From: a virus
Reading direction: 5' to 3' (one strand)
DNA: 29,140 nt
IMG/VR virus record: IMGVR_UViG_3300042905_001919
Location: 1 to 29,140 of that record
Shown here: piece after piece, positions 1-8,303 of the stretch
How the letters are laid out: each line of letters begins with the position of its first letter
Position numbering within the stretch: position 1 is the stretch's first letter
Translations under genes and position numbers: made by a program
The notes under the pieces: model-generated
The model's database searches: none
What the model was told of the DNA's origin: nothing
Seen by the model: only the letters and a program-made list of their open reading frames with translations

Positions 1-136
1 TCAGTTGCACAAGATTCTCCTTTTCATCGCCACCACCAAGACACCGAGGAACCACATGATGCACCTCGACATAACCATCTAAAACTCTTGCCCTTGCGCG
101 TTCAATCAGTAAATCGTAATGCTTTTGGTAGTCCAT
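1..136 (-). CDS. HNH endonuclease, 3' end cut off by the window edge
   Basis: This is the N-terminal 45 residues of a probable HNH (homing-type) endonuclease; the rest lies beyond base 1. The visible part contains HHVVPRCLGGGDEKENL, the first half of an HNH nuclease core, where the paired His and the following Asn-Leu belong to the metal and DNA site. The start is the ATG at 136-134, preceded by GGAG at a normal distance. It lies downstream of the major capsid gene on the same strand and has its own candidate extended -10 promoter. Free-standing HNH genes between phage structural genes are typical of selfish homing endonucleases; that role is inferred here. Confidence 0.8.
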   Translation of the reverse strand, partial: MDYQKHYDLLIERARARVLDGYVEVHHVVPRCLGGGDEKENLVQL

Positions 137-164
137 CTCACTCTCCACGCCACAATGATGTTCT

Positions 165-173
165 ATTGTAGCA
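165..173 (-). promoter_or_regulatory. Extended -10 promoter candidate before the HNH gene
   Basis: Read leftward the bases are TGCTACAAT, an exact TGn-TACAAT extended -10, 29 bases before the HNH start codon. No good -35 is present. Upstream there are two direct copies of AATCACTT 12 bases apart (within 182-205), which could be a protein-binding site. It fits a homing-endonuclease gene with separate expression, but no function is shown. Confidence 0.4.
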
Positions 174-210
174 TGGATTGTGAAGTGATTACCTAAGTGA
201 TTGATTTAAC

Positions 211-1212
211 TCAAACTGCTGAGTCCCACTTAACGATGCGGGCATTCCGGCTGCTGGTCGCGGAATTGACTCCGTGAACTATGCCGAAACCTCCCAAATA
301 ATACCAAGCCACGCCTTTCGAGCGGCCATAGTCGGTCGGAATCTTGCCGCGCATTTCCTCGGGGCAGGCGATCGCTTCGGCCACGGTATCGGCGCCGAAG
401 AAGTAGCACCAGTCCGAGAAGCCGCCGTTCCATGCGTCCGCGGTGCGGGTAAAGGCATTCCAGGTCGTGGAGTCTGCCGCGCCGCCCTTCGGGATGTTGG
501 TCTGCTCGACGTAGCGCACGTTCTCGTAGCGCCCGATCTCGCCGTTCATGATCATCTGGAACCCCGCATCCGTGTAGGTGTGGATCGACTCCAGTTGGTT
601 CTTGAAGAAGCGATAGGTCGAAGGCCAGGCCAGTGCGTAGTAATCATCGCCGGAATACGCCGGGATGTTGCGCTCCTTCATCTCATCGACGATCAGCTTG
701 ACATGGCCGGTATTGAGCGCCTGCGAGTTCGTCGCGGTAGCCGTGCCGTTCGTGGTCAGGGTGATGGTAGTCGAGGAGGTGCCGACAACGCGCAGGGGGC
801 AGGAGTTGAACTGCGTAGCCGCAGCCGCGTCGAACCACTTGGAGGCGTCGTTCTTCAGCACCTTGTTGATGATGGTCTTGACCGGGTGCTGCGACAGGTC
901 ATCGAGCTTTCCGGAATACGGCACCGAGTTGCCCGCTTCGGTGATCGTCAGGGTTCCCTGGGTGATCGTGAAGTTGGTTTCCGGCATCGTGTTGGTTTCC
1001 GTCAGCGTCGAGCCGGCGGGGGTTGCGACGTCCTGGTACACGTCCCATAGGAAGGTGTCGCCCTTCTTCTTGCCCTGCTGCGTGGCGTCCTTGACGTCGC
1101 AGAACTGGCGGAACTTGGTCATCGGTTGAACGGCCATGCGGAGTTCGTCGGACAGGTTGTCCGAGTACATGTACCCGCCCAGCGAATTTACTGCCCATAC
1201 TTGTGAAGCCAT
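211..1212 (-). CDS. Major capsid protein, N4 gp56-like
   Basis: The 333-aa product is the probable major coat protein (HK97 fold) forming the icosahedral shell. Residues 223-239 read NGEIGRYENVRYVEQTN, the G-x-I-G-x-Y-x-V-R-x-V-E-x-T-N pattern near the C-terminal third of N4 gp56-type coat proteins; the length fits shorter members of that group. The start ATG at 1212 follows an excellent ribosome site (AAGGAG). It directly follows the scaffold gene with a 12-base gap, the usual scaffold-coat order. The only nearby gene downstream is the HNH fragment. The alternative is another HK97-fold coat family, since only motif and context support the call. Confidence 0.82.
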   Translation of the reverse strand: MASQVWAVNSLGGYMYSDNLSDELRMAVQPMTKFRQFCDVKDATQQGKKKGDTFLWDVYQDVATPAGSTLTETNTMPETNFTITQGTLTITEAGNSVPYSGKLDDLSQHPVKTIINKVLKNDASKWFDAAAATQFNSCPLRVVGTSSTTITLTTNGTATATNSQALNTGHVKLIVDEMKERNIPAYSGDDYYALAWPSTYRFFKNQLESIHTYTDAGFQMIMNGEIGRYENVRYVEQTNIPKGGAADSTTWNAFTRTADAWNGGFSDWCYFFGADTVAEAIACPEEMRGKIPTDYGRSKGVAWYYLGGFGIVHGVNSATSSRNARIVKWDSAV

Positions 1213-1224
1213 GATGTGTCTCCT

Positions 1225-2208
1225 TTATGCTGCCTGCCCCCGCTTCGCCCGCATGTCTTCGATGATCTGCGATGGCGTCTTGGCGGCCGGTGCTTGTGGG
1301 GTAGTCTTCCGGGCAGATGCCGCGGTAAGATTGGTGATGCCTGCCTTCTGGGTCCGTTTCTCTTCCAGGGTCGCCACCGGAACGCCGCCGCCACGCAGTT
1401 TGCGCAGTCCATCCCCGATTTCCGCGTAGAGTTCCCGACGGGAGCGTTTGTCCCCGTTGGCCCTCATGTGGTCCTCTTGGAGGCTGGCAAGCTGAAGCAG
1501 GTAGGGGTCGCTGGTGATGTCCTTGTAGGTAGTCTGGAACCATTCGGCCGATGATTGAAAATCAACCTTGTCGAGGATCCGCGCTTCGACGGTGCCGGCG
1601 ATCTGGTCGGGGGTAGCCATTTCCTGGCGCCCTCCCCTGATCTGGCGGACTGCCTCGGCCTTCTGTTCCTCGGTGCCATGCGCAAGCGCATAGGCGATGA
1701 TCTCCTCGTCCCATGCTTGGGGTGGAGGAGTGTTCTGAACGGGCGGCTTCGGGACGAACTGCTGTTCGACCTGGCGCAGCAACCGGGTAGCTTCCTCGAG
1801 CCGGCGGTCGGCGGACGATTCCTTCTGAACCGCACGGAGGCCGGCTTCGTAAATCTTGTCGCGTGAAACTTGCTGCATGACCCCGTCGACCTTGATGGTC
1901 ACGAGGTCTTCAATGGGTGCTGCCCCGGCCGGGGGGGTGGTTGTCTCGACGTCATCAGCGGAGGGGGCCGCATCTGCGGGAGGAGTCGCAGCGATGGTGT
2001 CGGGTTGATCCGGGGCCGGGGCAGCAGAAACGTCAGGGTTCGTTGTGTCAATCACTTCACCGCCGGCAGCCTTGATTTCATCGTCGCGCTCTTGCCTGAT
2101 CCTGGCCGTGATGTCTGCCATTGTCGCTTCGCGCTCAGTGGGGACGGGCGCCCCTTCGACTGCTGCCGGTGTTTCCACGCCCGGTTGGGTAGCGTTTTCG
2201 AGTTCCAT
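1225..2208 (-). CDS. Capsid scaffolding protein
   Basis: This 327-aa protein is acidic. Its first ~110 residues are rich in Pro, Ala, Thr and Asp and look disordered; a helical charged middle (about 115-270) follows, then a basic Ala/Lys/Arg tail ending near MRAKRGQAA. This composition, with a basic C-terminus able to contact coat subunits, is typical of phage scaffolds. The position immediately before the coat gene supports it. The ATG at 2208 has AAGGA upstream within the end of the preceding gene. No protease motif is visible, so scaffold removal would be by release or another protease. Confidence 0.75.
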   Translation of the reverse strand: MELENATQPGVETPAAVEGAPVPTEREATMADITARIRQERDDEIKAAGGEVIDTTNPDVSAAPAPDQPDTIAATPPADAAPSADDVETTTPPAGAAPIEDLVTIKVDGVMQQVSRDKIYEAGLRAVQKESSADRRLEEATRLLRQVEQQFVPKPPVQNTPPPQAWDEEIIAYALAHGTEEQKAEAVRQIRGGRQEMATPDQIAGTVEARILDKVDFQSSAEWFQTTYKDITSDPYLLQLASLQEDHMRANGDKRSRRELYAEIGDGLRKLRGGGVPVATLEEKRTQKAGITNLTAASARKTTPQAPAAKTPSQIIEDMRAKRGQAA

Positions 2209-2223
2209 GATTGATGAGTTCCT

Positions 2224-2487
2224 TTAGTCGGTTTCGAGTTGCTGGACGGCCTGACGGCCGCGGATGACGAGTTCGGAGAGCCAAGACTGGAAACTCTCGG
2301 CGCGCCAAATTTCGTTCTGAAGTTCCCGGATTCGCCGGGTGCGCCACGGATGCACCTTCTTCAAGGCATCGGTAGCGGTCTTGATTTCCTGTTCCGCGCA
2401 GCCGATCAGGTATTGACCGAGATCGCCCTGGATGAAGTCTTCGGCGTCCCTGCCCATGATTCCCTCGGCGTAGAGTTCAGCGGTCAT
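2224..2487 (-). CDS. Small helical protein upstream of scaffold, unknown function
   Basis: The 87-aa product is predicted helical and charged, with a Trp/Arg-rich centre (HPWRTRRIRELQNEIW). I do not recognise the family. It sits 15 bases before the scaffold gene and 50 bases after the ADP-ribosyltransferase-like gene, inside the virion morphogenesis block, so a head-assembly role is possible but unproven. Confidence 0.65.
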   Translation of the reverse strand: MTAELYAEGIMGRDAEDFIQGDLGQYLIGCAEQEIKTATDALKKVHPWRTRRIRELQNEIWRAESFQSWLSELVIRGRQAVQQLETD

Positions 2488-2537
2488 TGACTATCCAGTG
2501 GAGGTTAGTTTGTAAGCAGTTGCAAGGATACGCTGTT

Positions 2538-3563
2538 TCATTTGGGAATCAAGTCTTTCAAGCCATATTCACCCGGCGCCCAAGGTTTCGCCCCGGTAGC
2601 CACCCCGTTGCGTTCAAGGATGCGGATCATCTCGGGATCAAATGCGACAAAGTTGCTTGAGCCTTGACCGGCAGAGCGTGATCCGCCGTCTAGGTAGCGG
2701 ATACCGGGGATGCCTGCTTGTTGTAGAACGGCACTAGCGTTTGCTTTTGCCGCACCATCTGCACCACCTCTCGACAGTTCGTTATAAGCCTGAGCGACTG
2801 TTCTAGGTTCTCCGTATATATTCGGCTGTTGGTTTCCAAATAGTGCGCGTTCTCCAACTCCCATCCTATTTATTGCCGCCTGCACTTCCGGTGCTTGCTG
2901 ACTCAGCGGCTTATCCCAATCCAGAAAGCGGGCTACTGCTTCGTCGGGGATGTCGGTTTTGTAGAGGTTGCTGCCGTGAATCGGAACATCCCCCGCAAGC
3001 AATTCAACAACCTTCTGCTGATGTGCTTTCGCCTCTGGCGTCAGATACGGCTTGATTCCAGCCTCCGCAACATCCTTTGCGACAGCGCGATCCTTGTACA
3101 TACGCAGCAGCATTTGCGCAGTGCCTTCCGGCCCCGGCACGGTCATCTTTGCGTACTCTTGCGCCACGCCGGGAGCTTCAGCCAAATACAACCCATGCCC
3201 ATACGCCTGCGCCCCCTCGCCCGTTCCAATCTTGTCTAGGCTGAACTTGTCGAACTTGTGCGGGGAACCGTGCCATGCGATCATCCCCACCGGCGCCACG
3301 CCAGCCGCCTGCATCATGGATTGATAGGCGTACTCCGCTTCCGGCGTCTGCTTGCCTGCCAACTGGTCAGCAAGCCCCGCCTGCGTCCGTTTGTGCCACG
3401 CCTGAAGGTCGCGCCCGATCTGGCTGTTGTCTGGGTCGGTGATGCCGCCTATGTATCGCGCTTGGTCGGCAACGGGTTGAGTCTCGGGATTCAATGAACC
3501 ACCCGGCAGCGCGTCCGTGACGTACTGCTTTCCCATTCGTATCAGGTCGGCAAGACTTGGCAT
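2538..3563 (-). CDS. Putative ADP-ribosyltransferase virion protein
   Basis: The 341-aa product has an ADP-ribosyltransferase-like core from about residue 94. AWHGSPHKFDKF supplies the first-strand His-Gly, and GEGAQAYGHGLYLAE supplies the conserved G-x-G-x-Y segment that packs on NAD. A later segment, GIPGIRYLDGGSR then SSNFVAFDPEMIRILER, matches the end of the domain seen in phage polyvalent ART proteins. I cannot place the catalytic Glu with confidence. The first ~90 residues are an extra region perhaps used for packaging. It lies between structural genes and has a good ribosome site (AAGGA) before the ATG at 3563. I infer a virion-carried enzyme that could modify host proteins on injection. 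Such domains are known in phages, but the target here is unknown. Confidence 0.65.
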   Translation of the reverse strand: MPSLADLIRMGKQYVTDALPGGSLNPETQPVADQARYIGGITDPDNSQIGRDLQAWHKRTQAGLADQLAGKQTPEAEYAYQSMMQAAGVAPVGMIAWHGSPHKFDKFSLDKIGTGEGAQAYGHGLYLAEAPGVAQEYAKMTVPGPEGTAQMLLRMYKDRAVAKDVAEAGIKPYLTPEAKAHQQKVVELLAGDVPIHGSNLYKTDIPDEAVARFLDWDKPLSQQAPEVQAAINRMGVGERALFGNQQPNIYGEPRTVAQAYNELSRGGADGAAKANASAVLQQAGIPGIRYLDGGSRSAGQGSSNFVAFDPEMIRILERNGVATGAKPWAPGEYGLKDLIPK

Positions 3564-3572
3564 GATCGTTCC

Positions 3573-4031
3573 TTACATCATCGACAAGAGGGCGGTTTCT
3601 TCGTCCTCTTCTTCTTGAATCTGCCCCATCAATCGCACGATGAGGGTCCGCATTTCGACTTCCGCTATCTCGGCTTCAATGTCCCGGTAGGTCTCTGCAA
3701 CCTGCTCCGTGATCGCCTCGGCAATGACCACCGGGGGCCGTTCGTGATGTTCTTCCTGCCATAGCGAAATGACCGCGCCGTAAATCGTTTTCTTGAGGAT
3801 GCGACGACGCCTGCTTTTCTTTCCACCCCCGCCACCGACAACCACGACATCTGGAATCGGCGGGACATATGGAACCCGGCCCGCAAATGAACCGCACCGC
3901 CGCGAACCATACCCGCCGCTTGAAAGCCTCGCCAATACCCCGACTGGGTGAGTCGGTGATTGAGCTTTTCCGGCAAACGATCCGCACTGCTTGACTCCGG
4001 ATCCGCCGCTACCGAGGCGAGTGATAGCCAC
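3573..4031 (-). CDS. Virion-block protein with duplicated CGSFAG motif
   Basis: This 152-aa protein starts at GTG 4031, within a TGATGTG junction with the preceding stop. Two short repeats, RLGSGGSGVKQCGSFAG and RLSSGGYGSRRCGSFAG, occupy residues 5-21 and 35-51. A Gly run (about 65-70), a very basic stretch KKSRRRR and an acidic helical C-terminus (QIQEEEDEE) follow. Phage structural blocks often contain small proteins with the TRLxxGGxxxxxxGSFAG motif; their function is unknown to me. The basic stretch could bind DNA. Confidence 0.65.
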   Translation of the reverse strand: MAITRLGSGGSGVKQCGSFAGKAQSPTHPVGVLARLSSGGYGSRRCGSFAGRVPYVPPIPDVVVVGGGGGKKSRRRRILKKTIYGAVISLWQEEHHERPPVVIAEAITEQVAETYRDIEAEIAEVEMRTLIVRLMGQIQEEEDEETALLSMM

Positions 4032-4032
4032 A

Positions 4033-5988
4033 TCAGGTTATGGTGAAAGTGTCGCCGGATACCGGGGCGTCGGTCAATGCGGTCACAGTCAGCACACCCA
4101 GCGCGGTGTTTCCGGTGATGTCCGACCCTTGGCCGCGCAGGTTTGCCGTTGTAGTGTCCTTGTCGAATATCAGGATGCGTCCCTTGTATTGGTCAATCAC
4201 CGCGGCGGCCGGAAGCAGGCTCGATGTGACAATGCTGGTGGTACTTGACGCCGCCCCTACAGTCCCGATGACGTTGCCCAACACAGCCCGCTTGAATGCG
4301 GTCAGCGCCGTTGTGTCGTTTCCGATGGCGCTTAGGTTGGAGTCCATGCGCCCGCCAACCAATGCGGCGGGCAACCTGGATTGAATGTCGTTCGTGTCGG
4401 CAAGAATGTTCGTTATGTCTGCCGTAGGGATATCTCCCACCGCTGCCGGGGCAGCCGGAATCAAATCAGTCTTGGCCTTGATGGCACCGACTTCCGTATC
4501 CACCGCCGCCAGTATCGCGGCCACTTCGGTATCGAGAAAGTCATCAATCGTGGTGACACTGGCCTGCGTAGCGAGAGCAGTAAGCCCCGCCCCGGCTGCG
4601 CCAATCTCTGCGGTGTCGATCAGGATTGCCGCGATACTGGCATTGTCCGGGGCCGTGTAGCCGACTGTTGCGAGGCGGCTAGATACCGTGGCATTGAGAT
4701 TGTCGCCGACGATCTTTCCGGCTGTCCCCGCACCGTAAGCGCCTGGAATCGCAACGCCCCACGGATCACCGGCAGCACTGGCGGACGAGAGCGCGGCACC
4801 TGTTGAACCTGCCCCGGCGTGTCCTGCAATTGCCTCATCCCATACAGCATCAGCCACGGCGGCAGCCGTCGGGATGTCCGACACGGCAGCAGGAGAGGCA
4901 GGCAGGTTGTCCGTTTTAGCCTTGATCGCGGAAACTTCAGTGTCAACGGCGGCGAGGATCGCGGCAATCTCGGTATCAAGGAAATCGTCGATGGTATTGA
5001 CGCTGGCCTGAGTAGCGAGAGCAGTCAAGCCGGCGCCGGCAACTCCAATCTCGGCAGTATCGACCAGGATCGCATCGACCACTCCATCGACTATGGCGAG
5101 GTTCGCAGCAGAGGCCAGTGCCGTCAGGCCCGCGCCTGCGACACCGATTTCAGCAGTATCCACAAGGATGGAATCGACAACCGTGTCGACCGTTGCCAGT
5201 GCTGCTGCCGTGGCGAGGACTGTCAAACCTGCGCCTGCCGCTCCGATTTCAGCGGTATCGACAAGAATCGCGGCGATACTGGCGTTGTCCGGGGCGGTGT
5301 ATCCGGCGGTGGCTAGCCTGCTGCTTACCGCGGCATCGATGTTTGTTTCCACCAATAGCCCATAACTGCCTGCCGCGCCGTAGGTTGCTGTGGCCGCGTT
5401 CCATACCGAATCCGCTACAACTGCCGTAACATCGGCCGCGATAGCCGCGTCCGTGATGGTGTTTGCCGCCATCGCGCCAACGCTGGAATCCATGCGACCA
5501 CTGACTAGGGCCGCGGGCAGGCGCGTCTGAATGTCATCCAGATCAGCTTGTATCGTGGTGAGTGCGCCGGCATTGGGGATCGCATCAGTGACGGCCTTGA
5601 TCGCCGAAATTTCCGTATCAAGGAAATCATCGATGGTATTCACGCTGGCCTGCGTTGCCAGTGATGTAAGCCCTGATCCTGTCGCCCCGATCAGCGCGAA
5701 GTTGTCGCCGGTCTGCGGGAAGGAAGTGAATACCTGCACCGTTGCCGGAACCGCGCCGGTTCCGGTGAAGGTGAATCCAATAATGTCGTAATTCGTTTCG
5801 GCCTGAGCCGGTGCGTAGGTGTGGTATCCGTTGCCCTCATGGGTACAGGCACCAGAACCGACAGAACCCGCCGCCTGCGTCCCCGCGTCCCCGGTGACAT
5901 AGACCGTCACCGAGCCGGTGAAGGCGCTGCCGTCCGTCGCGCTGACAAGTTGCGCGCCGATCTTCTGACTTGCTACGTTCTTTTTCAT
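4033..5988 (-). CDS. 651-aa modular repeat protein, probable tail or head appendage
   Basis: I chose the start at ATG 5988 because GGAG precedes it by six bases; an upstream in-frame extension lacks this. Residues 1-100 look like a beta-rich domain (MKKNVASQKIG..., GNGYHTYAPAQAETNYD). Residues 105-550 are built from Ala-rich repeats. DTAEIGxAGAGLTxLA occurs four times (about 244, 278, 310, 458). QASVxTIDDFLDTE occurs three times (113, 327, 475). SSRLATxGYTAPDNASIAAIL occurs twice (222, 437), and DIQxRLPAALVxGRMDS twice (153, 534). The tail (551-651) has a beta-rich end with ILIFDKDT. Such repeats are common in phage tail or fibre proteins. The exact virion location is unknown. Confidence 0.7.
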   Translation of the reverse strand: MKKNVASQKIGAQLVSATDGSAFTGSVTVYVTGDAGTQAAGSVGSGACTHEGNGYHTYAPAQAETNYDIIGFTFTGTGAVPATVQVFTSFPQTGDNFALIGATGSGLTSLATQASVNTIDDFLDTEISAIKAVTDAIPNAGALTTIQADLDDIQTRLPAALVSGRMDSSVGAMAANTITDAAIAADVTAVVADSVWNAATATYGAAGSYGLLVETNIDAAVSSRLATAGYTAPDNASIAAILVDTAEIGAAGAGLTVLATAAALATVDTVVDSILVDTAEIGVAGAGLTALASAANLAIVDGVVDAILVDTAEIGVAGAGLTALATQASVNTIDDFLDTEIAAILAAVDTEVSAIKAKTDNLPASPAAVSDIPTAAAVADAVWDEAIAGHAGAGSTGAALSSASAAGDPWGVAIPGAYGAGTAGKIVGDNLNATVSSRLATVGYTAPDNASIAAILIDTAEIGAAGAGLTALATQASVTTIDDFLDTEVAAILAAVDTEVGAIKAKTDLIPAAPAAVGDIPTADITNILADTNDIQSRLPAALVGGRMDSNLSAIGNDTTALTAFKRAVLGNVIGTVGAASSTTSIVTSSLLPAAAVIDQYKGRILIFDKDTTTANLRGQGSDITGNTALGVLTVTALTDAPVSGDTFTIT

Positions 5989-6084
5989 GCTGCACTCCAT
6001 CAAGAGAGCGTTTGAATTTCTGGCCCACGCTGAAACAAATCCACCTGGCGGCGCTGCGCCTGCACCTGGTAGCGCGGATACTGG

Positions 6085-6103
6085 CGACTCTGATAGGGAG
6101 TCG
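6085..6103 (-). other. Small hairpin before the 651-aa gene
   Basis: CGACTC (6085-6090) pairs with GAGTCG (6098-6103) across a 7-base loop. It lies in the 126-base gap after the 128-aa gene. There is no T-run after it, so it is not a classic terminator; it may be an RNA-processing or attenuating hairpin, or chance. Confidence 0.3.
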
Positions 6104-6114
6104 TGGCCTAACAC

Positions 6115-6501
6115 TTAAACCTCGAACCGCCAATCGTAGGCGAGGAGCTCTTCCCTTGTGGTGAGACTCGAAACGATGTCTCTCTGCTTCCCCGCGTTCC
6201 CTGCGATCAGGGCTTCCATGTACTCGTACCCTTGAGCGTTGGCAATGACCTTCTCCACCAATAGATCAAGCGGAATTCCGCGTGTGTCTGCCTCAATCTG
6301 AAGCATCGGGCCGCCACCGGCTTTGGCTTCAGCGAGTTTCAACGGCCATGCTGCGAGTTCCGGCGATGGAAGTCCAGCGAGCTTGATTCGCTTGCTTGCA
6401 GCATAAGCGTCGATATACCCCTTGATGATTGACTTGATTACGGCCAAATCATCGGTTTCAGGGTCGCCACCGTTGTAACAGTCGTCAGTAAAAATTAACA
6501 T
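6115..6501 (-). CDS. 128-aa virion-block protein, unknown function
   Basis: The product is mixed and soluble: it begins MLIFTDDCYNGGDPETDDL and has a helical middle with a Gly/Pro-rich turn. A good ribosome site (GAAGGA) precedes ATG 6501. It sits between a glycine-rich protein gene and the 651-aa repeat protein gene. I do not recognise the family. Context suggests a tail-assembly or chaperone role, which is only a guess. Confidence 0.6.
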   Translation of the reverse strand: MLIFTDDCYNGGDPETDDLAVIKSIIKGYIDAYAASKRIKLAGLPSPELAAWPLKLAEAKAGGGPMLQIEADTRGIPLDLLVEKVIANAQGYEYMEALIAGNAGKQRDIVSSLTTREELLAYDWRFEV

Positions 6502-6511
6502 GTTTGTTCCT

Positions 6512-7366
6512 TCAAAATGCGACGATCATGCAATAGCCGGGGCCACCTAGCCCCCCCCCGCCGGGAGTGCCAGAGGCAGCATTACCACCGCCCCCACCAC
6601 CGCAACCGATAGCGCCATCGCCACCTTTGGATAGTCCGGTTCCTGCGCCATTCACGCCTCCACCACCCGAACCGCCTACGCCGCCAAAAGGTTGTTTCAA
6701 GCCGAACCCCGGAAGGCCCGGATTGTGTCCGGTTGCCGCGCCTGCGATGGTCGGGAATATCCCTGCTCCCGTTACATCGCCGCCTGTGCCGCCCGATGAA
6801 CCACCGCCACCGCCTCCACCCGTTAGGGGAAGCGTTCCGAGTGCGGTTACTGCTGCTCCGTTGGTTGTGGAGCCTGCGCCGCCGGATGCACCAGCTTGGG
6901 ATGTCCACAAGGCAAGAGTTCCTGAAAATCGAGCAACAGAATTAAGCATTGCCGCTGCTCCACTTCCAGCCGTTCCATCAGCACCCCCGATTCCACCTAA
7001 AGCATTTAGTCTTACTATGCAGCCTTGCACGGGGGCATTAGGGGTTATTGCAACGTGAGTCGAAAATGCGTCTCTGTCTCCTGGGATGGTTACGTATAGG
7101 AAGGGGGGAAGTAAGCAAACCGGGCAGAGTGCCTTAACAATTGCTCCGGAGCCACCACCACCACCACCAGATGTTGCAGCACCTACCACTGGAGTACCGC
7201 CAGTTCCACCACCGGCAATCAAAACGATATATAAAAATGTCGCCCCTTTTGGGATCGTATACAGTTGACTACTAGCAGGGTGTAAACCATTAGAATATTG
7301 TTGTCCAACAAATTCATCCACCTGAATGACGTTGATGTGCTTCGGGAGATGGTTAAAGCCCCACAT
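6512..7366 (-). CDS. Glycine-rich tail or adhesin protein, copy 2
   Basis: The 284-aa product has an N-terminal ~60-residue domain (VIQVDEF..., YTIPKGATFLYIVLIAGGG). Long glycine-rich segments then alternate with short hydrophobic stretches, ending GGPGYCMIVAF. It is a clear paralogue of the next gene upstream, sharing SGGGGGGSGAI, GTLPLTGGGGGGGSS, VTGAGIFPT and the same C-terminal ending. Glycine-rich sheets of this kind occur in phage tail adhesins that bind receptors. The start ATG lies just after the TGA of the upstream copy (TGATATG) with no clear ribosome site, so translation is probably coupled. Confidence 0.7.
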   Translation of the reverse strand: MWGFNHLPKHINVIQVDEFVGQQYSNGLHPASSQLYTIPKGATFLYIVLIAGGGTGGTPVVGAATSGGGGGGSGAIVKALCPVCLLPPFLYVTIPGDRDAFSTHVAITPNAPVQGCIVRLNALGGIGGADGTAGSGAAAMLNSVARFSGTLALWTSQAGASGGAGSTTNGAAVTALGTLPLTGGGGGGGSSGGTGGDVTGAGIFPTIAGAATGHNPGLPGFGLKQPFGGVGGSGGGGVNGAGTGLSKGGDGAIGCGGGGGGNAASGTPGGGGLGGPGYCMIVAF

Positions 7367-7367
7367 A

Positions 7368-8303
7368 TCAAAACGCGATAATCAGCGCGTACCCGTGCCC
7401 GCCCTGACCACCGCCTCCTGCGTTTGAGCCTACGGCAGCATTTCCACCACCACCACCGCCACAACCGAGCGAACCGTTTCCACCTGTTCCGCCAGAATGC
7501 GCCGCGCCTGTCGTTCCACCACCACCCGAGCCGCCAATGCCGCCCCACGGCTGTTCGATGCGCCATCCGTGCTGTCCGTTGCCTGCGGTCGCGCCTGCAC
7601 CGGATGCGCCGCCTGTCATCGTCGGGAAGATACCCGCGCCGGTCACGTTTCCGCCCGTGCCGTTGCTTGAGCCACCGCCGCCAGCGCCGCCCGTCAGAGG
7701 AAGCACAGACAGAGCTGTAACCGCTGAACCATTAGTCGCTGATCCCGTGCCGCCAATCACTCCGACTTGAGCCACCCAAGCTGCAAGAGAACCTGACCAG
7801 ATTCCCGCTGTAGCAGCAAAGACCACTCCCGCCGCTCCCGCAGTTGTAGCAACAGCGCCACCACCCCCGCCGTTGGCAAGTAGGATCACGTTCGCCGCTG
7901 CAATCGTTCCCGTAGGAGGTTGAGTAGGCCCGATCAATGCAGTTACACCGCCTGCGGTTCCCGCCGTGCCTGCGCCCGTTCCTGCGGCTGTACCTACCCC
8001 ACCACGCCCGACCATGACATATAGCGTTTTTGGCAGCATGGCGGTCATCAACAGGGCTTTGGTAATCGCTCCAGACCCGCCACCCCCACCGCCTGCTGTA
8101 GCGGCTCCGGGAGTCGGCCTGCCACCCGCACCACCTCCACCAACAAGCATGACGTACAGAAACGCCGCGTTTCTCGGAACGGTGTATGGGTACATCGCAT
8201 CCGTACCCGTCAGGACTCCCGTTGCCGCCGAAGTAAAGGGAGTCTTGAACTCGACTATCTGGATAGCCGAATTGACGGGAGGCGTGAGGCCGAATCCTTC
8301 CAT
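7368..8303 (-). CDS. Glycine-rich tail or adhesin protein, copy 1
   Basis: The 311-aa product begins MEGFGLTPPVNSAIQIVEF and continues YTVPRNAAFLYVMLVGGGGAGG. Gly-rich segments with GGGGGGSGAITKALL, VTGAGIFPTMTGGASG and a C-terminal GGGGQGGHGYALIIAF follow. It is the tandem homologue of the gene just downstream. The ATG follows the previous stop directly (TAAATG). The Gly-rich repeats resemble receptor-binding adhesins; the shared ~60-residue N-terminal part may anchor both copies to the same virion structure. Confidence 0.7.
   Translation of the reverse strand: MEGFGLTPPVNSAIQIVEFKTPFTSAATGVLTGTDAMYPYTVPRNAAFLYVMLVGGGGAGGRPTPGAATAGGGGGGSGAITKALLMTAMLPKTLYVMVGRGGVGTAAGTGAGTAGTAGGVTALIGPTQPPTGTIAAANVILLANGGGGGAVATTAGAAGVVFAATAGIWSGSLAAWVAQVGVIGGTGSATNGSAVTALSVLPLTGGAGGGGSSNGTGGNVTGAGIFPTMTGGASGAGATAGNGQHGWRIEQPWGGIGGSGGGGTTGAAHSGGTGGNGSLGCGGGGGGNAAVGSNAGGGGQGGHGYALIIAF

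Noticed and set aside
274-1050. Rightward 258-codon ORF opposite the capsid gene
   Set aside because: Antisense shadow of a well-supported coat gene; Arg/Gly/Val-rich with no motif.
4381-5365. Rightward repeat-containing ORFs opposite the 651-aa gene
   Set aside because: Repeats on the other strand of a repetitive gene give open shadows; no coding evidence.
6567-7058. Rightward Pro-rich 163-codon ORF
   Set aside because: Antisense of Gly-rich codons; the shadow of the adhesin gene.
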